A stretch of 64,000 nucleotides of DNA from Perca fluviatilis (Eukaryota; Chordata; Actinopteri; Perciformes; Percidae). A program made the translations under genes and the position numbers. Positions 26,966-64,000 of this stretch are shown piece after piece. Location of the stretch: assembly GCF_010015445.1 (NCBI RefSeq), contig NC_053126.1, forward strand, positions 13,429,669-13,493,668, written 5' to 3'. The notes beneath the pieces were generated by a model. That model did not search any database and was not told the origin of the DNA. It saw only the letters and a program-made list of their open reading frames with translations. Position 1 is the first letter of the stretch. Every line of letters begins with the position of its first letter.

Positions 26966-29119
26966 CAGTCAACATGCTGCATTATTTGAAATACAAACGT
27001 GAGCCTTTGAAACATTTGCCCTAGTGGACTTTACTTGTTTGCCGCTGTAGGTGTGACACTAGGGTGCAGAAGATTTGAACTTGGACAATAAGGATATGTG
27101 CTGTTATTACACACTAGTTAAATTCTTTATACCATATCCTTGGGTTTACATTATCATCATTGATTATATTTCTTTTGATTTAGTTGTGTCAACTGTGTTG
27201 TATCCTGGATACAGCCAGGATCCAGGATCTGTTGATAGATCAGAGATGTAGTAAAACAAATTATAGACATACAGTTATGTGTCTATTTTAGCTACAATCA
27301 TTGCATAATCAATTAATCTGCTTCTTCATGATTATCTGTGATTAATTGATTACACGATTAATGGCCTATAAAGCATAAAGAAACATTGAAAATCACAATT
27401 TTCTAGAGGACAAGGTGTTTCTTCAAATGTCAACTTCATCGTTTAAGTCTCTACCTAAACATACTGTATACAAGCTTATAAGTATTAGTAGATGTACTGA
27501 CCGAGTCGTTGTGTTTTCAGCCTGGCAGGAGGTGGAGCAGCAGGAGGGGGGGTCAGAGGAGACCCAGGGAGCAGTCCACTATAAAGAACCCACTCCCAAC
27601 CCACACATGCACAGTGAGTACAGCTTCTCCTCCTCCTCCTCCTCAAGCTGTGGTTATACTCGTGCGCGCCATCTACAGGGGGGGCATTTTAATATTTCCA
27701 CTTTTGACAACGGAAACAAACAGTCACAGGCGGTCGCAGGACCCATACAGGTCTACAGAGCTAGCCTCGTTCAGGCTGTTGAAAAATTCTTTAGTGACTA
27801 GATAAATACGCATCATTTATTTCCCAGTTGTGTCGAAAGGCTTCGCGGTCCGGATGGAAGCCTCTCGCGGTCCGGTTTTGGGCCGGAGTCCGCCAGTTGT
27901 TGACCTCTGGTATAGTATGTTGAAAAAAAAGTGATTAAAAAAAGTCAGTCTAGTATGTCGAATAAAGTCACAGCATAGTATGTCGAAAAAAAAATTATAA
28001 AGTCATATTACAGTATGTCGAAAAAAGTCATACTTGAAAAAAGTGATAAAAAAAGTCTTAGTGAAGTTTTTTTTAATTAAAATGTCATAGTATAGTAGGT
28101 CATAAAAAAGTTATAGTATGTCGAATAAAATCATAAAGTCATAGTATAGTATGTCGAAAAAAGTTAGGGTATGGTATATCAAATAAAATCATAAAAGTTA
28201 TAGTATGTCGAATAAAATCATAAAAAAGTCATAGCATAGTATGTCGAATAAAATCATAAAGTCATAGTATATTATGTCGAAAAAAACTCATGGTATAGTA
28301 TGTCAAAAGTGATAAAAAAAAAAAGGCTTAGTAGTGTGTCGATAAGTGATAAAGTAATAGTATAGTATGTTCAAAAAAGTCTTAGTGTATATACAGTAGC
28401 ATGTCAAAAAGTGATTTATAAAGTGATAGTATAGCAATGTCGAAAAAAATATATAAAAGTCATAGTATAGTAGGTCGAAAAAAGTGATAAAAGAGAGTGA
28501 CAGAACACAACTTTTCTCTTCATTGATTTGTATTCTTCATTCCAGTAATGTAGGTCTTGAAACCAATTGCTCCATACAGGATTTGAACACTCAACCTTCC
28601 AATCATTCTCTTATCACCCTAAGCTATCTGACCTGACGCACATGTCTACGTTTTAGTCATTTTCCTCTTTCACTTAGTGAGTCGGACCTCAAAACTTACT
28701 GAGACATGTAGGATTTGAACACTCAACCTTCTGACTTCCAAACATTCTCTGATCCCTCTGATCTATCTGACTTGGAAAGAGTTGATGATTTTGGCATATT
28801 CGTCTCTTTCAATTTGTGTATTGGACCCTTAAAACTTTCCTGAAACATATAAGATTTCAACACTGACCTTCTGATCATAGTCTTATCACCCTAAGCTATC
28901 TGACCTGACACAAAGATTGTTTTCGTAAAAAACTCATAGTATGGTATGTCAAAAAAAGTCATGAAAAAAGTAATTGTATAATATGTCATTAAAAAAGTCA
29001 TAATATAGTATGTCACAAAAAAGTCATTTTGGCCCATCCCACATGGGATTACAAGACACCACAAATTTATTTAGCAAACGTCTTCCGGTAGCATATACAA
29101 ATCATACATTGTATGTATG

Positions 29120-29151
<32 letters not shown>

Positions 29152-30828
29152 TGTATGTATGTATGTATGCATGCATGCATGCATGTATACATACATACAT
29201 ACATACATACATACTGTATACATACATATATTACAGTTGAGGGCACTCTCTATATAAAAGGCACTAGTGATTCCCTGGTACCTGAAATGATTCTATTAAC
29301 AGTCAGTTTAAGTATAAATATCAGTATTACGTTGCGTTTTTATTGTGTCAGTACAGATCAAAAACCACAGTGGTTTCTGATTTGTATACCTTTTGCTTCT
29401 TTTTTGTTACTTTATTGAGACAATATGGAAGTAGCATGCATGCTAACATTTCTGCCTTGAACATCGCTGTTACAATAGTCTCCACACCACAAAACTTTTA
29501 CTAAAACTGCAGTTAACACAATTGTTATCGACACTGATGTTACTAATACTATTTGTAGTTATATCGGTGAGTTTTACATTTTTGATATCAATTATATATT
29601 AAGATAACAACTTAAACAAGGTATTAAAAACCATTTTGTTAGCCACAAATTTATATTTGCTCGGCTTCTGTTGTGCTGCAGTTTCTCACTCTGACCACTG
29701 GAGGGCGGTAAACAAGGTCAACCCAGACACAACCATTCCAAAAGACCATGGCTCTTTATTTCTACACTTAAAAAAAAAAAAATAAATAAGGTAACAGAGA
29801 AAGCTATGATATTTCTTTTTTTTTTTAATTGATGCATAAAGACACAAATACACAAAACATCATACACTGTCATGGTATGACAATAGTTTTTCAAACAAAA
29901 CAAAGAGGAAAACTGTTCAGAATTTCCAGACTGTGTAGAGGAGACACAAAAGCCTATCATTTTTTTGGGGTTATTTTTAATTATATGAAGTGATTTAAGG
30001 AGCAAATCTATTTCTAACTTAAATACCTGGAAGGAAGGCTGTCCCTTTTGCCATTTCTGTTTATGAATAAAAAACTTGGCTTGCAAAACAAAGTTCACTA
30101 CATATTCCAAAGTGTTATTATCAGGATTATCATAATAAAAAAGAAAATCTCTTAAGATAAGACAGTAAGGTGGATCAAATTGGTTACTATTTAAGTCACT
30201 GAGAAATGTTTTTCTCACATAAAAAACAAAACAAAATGTGTGATAGTGTTTCATCCATATCACCACAGAAGGAACAAGCAGTACTTATGTCTGAATATTT
30301 GGCTACAGTAACATTCACAGGGTATATTTTATGAAGAATTTTTGAATTGAACCTTCACTTTATTTGTAATGCAGTATTTACTGGGTAACAACCAAGCTCT
30401 TTTCCAGTTAATATCAGGAATTAAAGATCCCCAGTAAATTTCCCTCTAGGAGTTATTCTTTTTCTAAATTGAAAGATCTGACAAATATGTTCATAATAAA
30501 AAATGTTGTCTACCACATGAATCCCATTCAAAATTAACTTATATTGGGTTACATTGTCCTGATCGAGCTATGGTAATGTCTAACTAATTTGTGCTGAACT
30601 AATAGAGAAATGATTATGGAAAAAATGGGTTTTTTTTGTCCTATTGGGATGACAAGCATACGACCGCAATGTTTTAGGGTGTACTGACACACCAACAGGC
30701 ATTTCATCTAATCTCATGGCATATCTTTTGAATTCCTTTCTTCCTGTTTTTTTTCAGACTTTGTGCCGATAGATCTTGATGAATGGTGGGCCCAGCGTTT
30801 CCTAGCCAACATAGACAAGCTATCCTGA
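25353..30828 (+). CDS. mcrip2: MAPK-regulated co-repressor-interacting protein 2 (FAM195A), complete, 5 exons
   Basis: MCRIP2 is a small, largely disordered adaptor related to MCRIP1. The family is reported to bind DDX6 and CtBP and to associate with stress granules. Exons are 25353-25407, 25512-25581, 26087-26226, 27521-27613 and 30758-30828, with phases 1,2,1,1. They give 142 codons plus TGA; human MCRIP2 is about 160 residues. Hallmarks in order are YTITKGPSKLV near the start, KIVFNRPNGKKY, HKENVKFVYDAWQEVEQQ, YKEPTPNPHMHNFVPIDLDE and WWAQRFLANI at the end. Two in-frame ATGs occur at 25353 and 25356; the family start most resembles the second. Intron 4 is long and filled with satellite, tRNA-like repeats and a LINE fragment. 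The gene converges on TRAP1. Confidence 0.93.
25805..25879 (+). repeat. (TG)n microsatellite
   Basis: About 37 TG units lie in MCRIP2 intron 2. Confidence 0.95.
26899..26963 (+). repeat. (CA)n microsatellite
   Basis: About 32 CA units lie in MCRIP2 intron 3. Confidence 0.95.
27905..28500. repeat. Imperfect satellite, GTCATAGTATAGTATGTCGA-type units
   Basis: The words AGTATGTCGAAAAAAGT and CATAGTATAGTATGTC recur many times with variable A-runs between them, about 20-45 bases apart. A further block of the same words continues at about 28,920-29,030 after an interruption. It lies entirely inside MCRIP2 intron 4. Confidence 0.8.
28577..28912 (-). repeat. Tandem array of three tRNA-like units
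   Basis: Read on the minus strand, each unit has a TAGCTTAGGG-like A box and a GTTCAAATCC-like B box about 35-45 bases apart. The GGATTTGAAC words (B box seen on the plus strand) start at 28,579, 28,711 and, degenerate, 28,851. This gives a period of about 132-140 bases. The units are degenerate and do not look like functional tRNA genes. They interrupt the satellite array. Confidence 0.6.
29108..29226. repeat. (ATGT)n/(ACAT)n palindromic microsatellite
   Basis: About 50 bases of TATG repeats lead into GCATGCATGCATGCATG and then into CATA repeats. The two arms are inverted complements around a self-complementary centre. Confidence 0.85.
29817..30620 (-). mobile_element. 5'-truncated L1-type LINE, reverse-transcriptase C-terminal remnant
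   Basis: The minus strand encodes a block typical of the C-terminus of teleost L1/Tx1-type LINE ORF2. A CSFC...DET zinc-binding motif lies at about 30,255-30,275. Downstream is an FFIHKQKW motif (about 30,040-30,065), followed by FKLEIDLLLKSL. A poly-A tail (T-run on plus, 29,817-29,828) marks the 3' end. Upstream reverse-transcriptase and endonuclease domains are absent and the frame is shifted at least once, so it is dead. It sits antisense in MCRIP2 intron 4. Confidence 0.7.
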
Positions 30829-31935
30829 CACTTCTGGGATGTACGGATCTTGACGGATCGTCAGGCGAGACCTGAAGCAGGATGGCTCGCAGAGGAGAGG
30901 CGGCCTGGGCTGGAGGTGTGATGGGTCAAAATGCCCTGATGTGGTTCAAATGGATGGACAGCGCTGGGACGCTTGCATAGAAACCACAGAGAATCACTTC
31001 ACTTGAACTCTAGCCTGTTTGACTACAATCGATCTCTAAATATTGTCTGCGACAGACTGCACACTTGAGGACGCCCATCTTGGAGTTGAGGTTTCTCTCC
31101 TCTTTCTGCACTCACAATAGAGATGTCATGTTACTTGCAGTAAAATCGTATTTTCAAGCTCTTTTGGAATCTTTTTGTTTACTCAACTTATTAGCAATAC
31201 GCACAGCACACCAAAAGCTCCATAAATGCTTATACAGTATTTTAAATCCATTTTATTAGTACTAATGATACCTGTTGAGAATCCATGTTTGACCACTGAC
31301 CGATGACAAGTCATATTTGCAGCTCATACACCATCTACCAGTTTCTTTTCATTTGACCCAGTTAAAAAATATTTAATCACATGAAACATTCCCACATTTG
31401 TGGTATTCAGCTTCTTATGAATTGCAAAACATAAAATAAATAATGTGAAAAAAAATGAACAATTTGAGGGATTTTGAGGGCAAAAGAACAAGGGTTTATA
31501 AAAAAAAAACATTAACAGCTCTATTCAGCAGTGATAACCATCTTGCATTTCTAATTAAACCATCTCTTACCGCTTCAAATCTCTGATGCACACTTCAGAA
31601 TAAAACTTCTTTTGGCAGTTAGAACATTTTAATGCATCTCTTCTTACTTTTGCCTGCTTTCCCCACTTCATCTCTACATTGTTTGCACCCATATTATTGA
31701 AGATGTGGACGAGCCTGAAGAAACCGTGCTGAACACAGAGCATGAAGACATACAAGTGCTTACAAAGCTTCCAGCAGTCAATTGTCACTCCATCTGAGCT
31801 TTAAAAGCCTTTACAAGTACTCCGGGGGGGGGGGGGATGTGATTTTATGGTTCCAGGCCTGCAGTTCTATGTAAATGCTTCAGTCCACTGTCCTCAAAAC
31901 CAAGTCCGTCTGCACCGATCATGTCTGAACAGCTC
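30829..31935. other. Convergent 3' UTR region of MCRIP2 (+) and TRAP1 (-)
   Basis: Plus-strand AATAAA at 31,435-31,440 could end MCRIP2. Minus-strand AATAAA (TTTATT on plus) at 31,252-31,257 could end TRAP1. If both are used, the two 3' UTRs overlap by about 180 bases. A G-run lies at about 31,825-31,835. No other gene was seen. Confidence 0.45.
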
Positions 31936-40450
<8,515 letters not shown>

Positions 40451-42019
40451 AATAACAAACGAGGGATAACACGACAAGACGGGTCGACTGACCGAAGGGA
40501 CACACCATAGACAGTATGTAAAGGACGCACACGCCGTACGACCGTAGCACAGGCAGGACCCGCGACTGCGCATTGTAATGACGTCAGCAGGGCGTCTATC
40601 ACACTGCCCGATAAAAAGTGGAAACTTCTCCACCGTTTGTAAATCATCTCCTGTTTAAAAAAAAAAAAAAGTATTTAAGTGCACGGTTTAATTCCGTTGG
40701 TATGTATTAAAACACTACTAGTCGTATCTGTATCAATTCATACTTCATTATTTGACATAAATTAATTTGCCCGTCAAGGTCAAACAGTGGTCATCTTAAC
40801 TAGGTTATAAAAACAAATACAAATGTTTAAAATGTTAACACATTTGTCATGTTGATGCTGAAACAATTAGTTGATAATTGTCTATTTTGATATGTGATTA
40901 GTTGTTGGACTTAGGGGGGGCCATTTTTCCAAACAAAAACATTTAATGGTTCCAGCTTCTCAAATGTGAGTTTGAAGTTTATCCTTGTCTTACAATATAG
41001 TCCTCTCCAAATAGAAACATAGAAGCAGAGTCTGTGGCACACAGGTTTATTTAACAATATGGTATATAAGTACGAAATGAGCCATTTTAACCAATTTGTA
41101 CAGTGATTTCATTCTTATTTTCTGCATATTTACAGTACTGTCGAGCTGCATGATTTACATTAGAGAACAGTTCATCATCAAGTCAAGTTTAATGCAAGAG
41201 AGAAAATGATGCACAAAACTCTCTAAACACAAATCAGCAGTCAAACAAATTAATTTCCCACCACAGGCAAAAGAGGTTCAGAACTTAATGAGAATTCCTT
41301 TTGACTGAGGGAGTCGAAGCATTTTTTTAAACATTTGCAAGACAAATACTGGGCCCAGGCCAGTAAAAAGAACATTCCGGCACCTGTGAACGTTAACAAG
41401 CCTCAATGCAGGTTTCTTTTACACCTGCTTTTTGTGTTTGGGTGTGTGCAATAGTTCCTAGATCTATACAAATACATTTATCTGCAAACAGGAAAGAAAC
41501 TAAGGCTTTCCCAAAGGCAGTCCTTTTGAAAAATGGCATATTAGAATAAATTAGCCAGGAACAGAGAAACTTAGCAAGAGGAGAAACCTGGCAAAAATTC
41601 CCAGAAAATTATTTTACAGTCTTCTCAACACAAACACGATATTAATTTGCAAAGGTACAAAATAAAAAATTAATAATAAAATGAAATATTTTTTGTTTCG
41701 AGAAGTTTCGTTAAAAAAGTCAATACCAGAGCATAACAAATGAAAAACAAATGAAAACACCACAAAGACCGGGCACATTCTTGCATGGCTGGTCTGAACC
41801 AAAAATATATTCTTTGTGTCTTTGTTGTCTTCTTTTCAATAGCAATTATTAAATCACTCTCTGTGTTGGAAGAAAAAGCAGTCCCTTGGTTTAAGGAAAG
41901 TTCACAGTCTGTAGGCCTCATATGACTAATTTGTTTGTATTTCTTTTAGCTTTTTACATTAGCAAGTACAAAAAATTCTCAGCTGAAAACAGAACAAGGC
42001 CTTTCTCTGTCCCAAAATG
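40451..42019 (-). other. CREBBP 3' UTR and TRAP1 promoter region
   Basis: The CREBBP 3' UTR runs down from 42,019. A minus-strand AATAAA (TTTATT on plus at 41,046-41,051) is a plausible end, which would leave about 600 bases to the TRAP1 ATG. From 40,451 to about 40,640 the sequence is CpG-rich and holds a CRE. An A-run lies at about 40,657-40,670. No other gene is seen. Confidence 0.55.
40579..40586. promoter_or_regulatory. Consensus CRE palindrome (TGACGTCA) upstream of TRAP1
   Basis: A perfect 8-base cAMP response element lies 129 bases upstream of the TRAP1 ATG, in CpG-rich DNA that is probably the promoter. Whether CREB or ATF proteins bind is not shown by sequence alone. Confidence 0.55.
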
Positions 42020-63327
<21,308 letters not shown>

Positions 63328-64000
63328 CTGGAGGGAGAAGAGGAGGAAACAAATTGGTTTGGCAACATTAAATAAAGCATTTAATAAATGCACTGTGATA
63401 TTAAAAAGTGTACACATACAAAGGATTTAACTTGTTTGTTGCTCTCAATGTACATTCACAGAAATAGACATATTGCTTAAATGACGACAACAAAGCTGGT
63501 AAAGGTAAACAAACATTTGACTACTATGTACAGATATGGATAGGTTTAAAATTTTTATATATATTTTTTTTTTTCCTCAATGTATTCTCATCTCATATAT
63601 TGTTTAAACATGAAACATCAACTATTGTACACACAAAAAATATTTAGCAAAAGAATGTCTCCCTGAGCCAGCCTCCGTCTAAAATCCCTGCAATGCTCCC
63701 TGCTGTGTTGATTGCTGACAGGGAGCACGCTGCCTCTGTGGGGGGATTTAAATCTGTCATAGGGCCTTTTGACCAATCAGAGAGCATGCAGTCCCTAGAC
63801 CCTGCCCCCACTGATAGCAGCGCCATGGAGCCCCTCCCCTGGGTGTCAGATTACAGGTCCAGCCTTACTAGAGGAATCCTCTCACTGTTCAAGCTCTTGC
63901 ATTTAGCGAGCAGTACAGAGCTTTGGCAGGGAGACACAACCTGCAGGTGGCAGCACTTTATACCACACACTTGACTTGCTGAGGCTCGCTGTTGAGTGAC
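63328..64000 (-). other. CREBBP intron to window edge
   Basis: No TAZ1 exon or other coding block was recognised on either strand. A CCAAT-containing GC-richer patch lies at about 63,770-63,850; its meaning is unknown. Confidence 0.5.

Noticed and set aside
27905..28500. CRISPR array
   Set aside because: The repeats are variable, without unique spacers of constant length, and lie in a vertebrate intron.
28577..28912. Functional tRNA genes
   Set aside because: The boxes are degenerate and no convincing acceptor stem could be paired by eye; tRNA-like repeat is the safer call.
63693..63974. 93-codon plus-strand frame near the window end
   Set aside because: No family resemblance, no splice context and in a CREBBP intron; likely chance.

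Overview
The window is vertebrate nuclear DNA, almost certainly from a teleost fish. The coding exons match vertebrate genes with canonical GT-AG splice sites and consistent phases. Introns are short to moderate. They carry long (TG)n/(CA)n microsatellites and many small DNA transposons, SINE fragments and LINE remnants of types common in ray-finned fishes. No bacterial, phage or organellar features were seen. The species cannot be named from the sequence. Gene identities come from my recognition of the translated exons, not from a database search.

Layout: (1) 1-18,099, plus strand: the last seven coding exons of DNAAF5 (HEATR2), a HEAT-repeat factor for preassembly of axonemal dynein arms. 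(2) 19,176-23,088, plus: complete GDE1, a membrane glycerophosphodiester phosphodiesterase, 6 exons, 331 codons. (3) 25,353-30,828, plus: complete MCRIP2 (FAM195A), 5 exons, 142 codons. (4) 31,936-40,450, minus: complete TRAP1, the mitochondrial HSP90, 18 exons, 719 codons. (5) 42,020-63,327, minus: 25 exons of CREBBP, from just after the TAZ1 region to the stop codon; the 5' end lies beyond the window. MCRIP2 and TRAP1 converge. CREBBP and TRAP1 are head-to-tail on the minus strand, the same relative order as in human.

The genes do not form an operon and share no single pathway. CREBBP is a nuclear lysine acetyltransferase co-activator of CREB, and a perfect CRE palindrome lies about 130 bp upstream of the TRAP1 start codon.

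Two places in CREBBP look damaged. One is a one-base frame shift in the CAG (polyQ) tract at about 43,552. The other is a run of about 600 bases made almost only of T and G (about 56,335-56,910) that swallows the end of a coding exon. Both are more likely sequence or assembly artefacts than real lesions. The accessory material of most interest is in MCRIP2 intron 4 (satellite DNA and a tandem array of tRNA-like units) and in the CREBBP introns (nested DNA transposons and a hAT remnant with a BED zinc finger).
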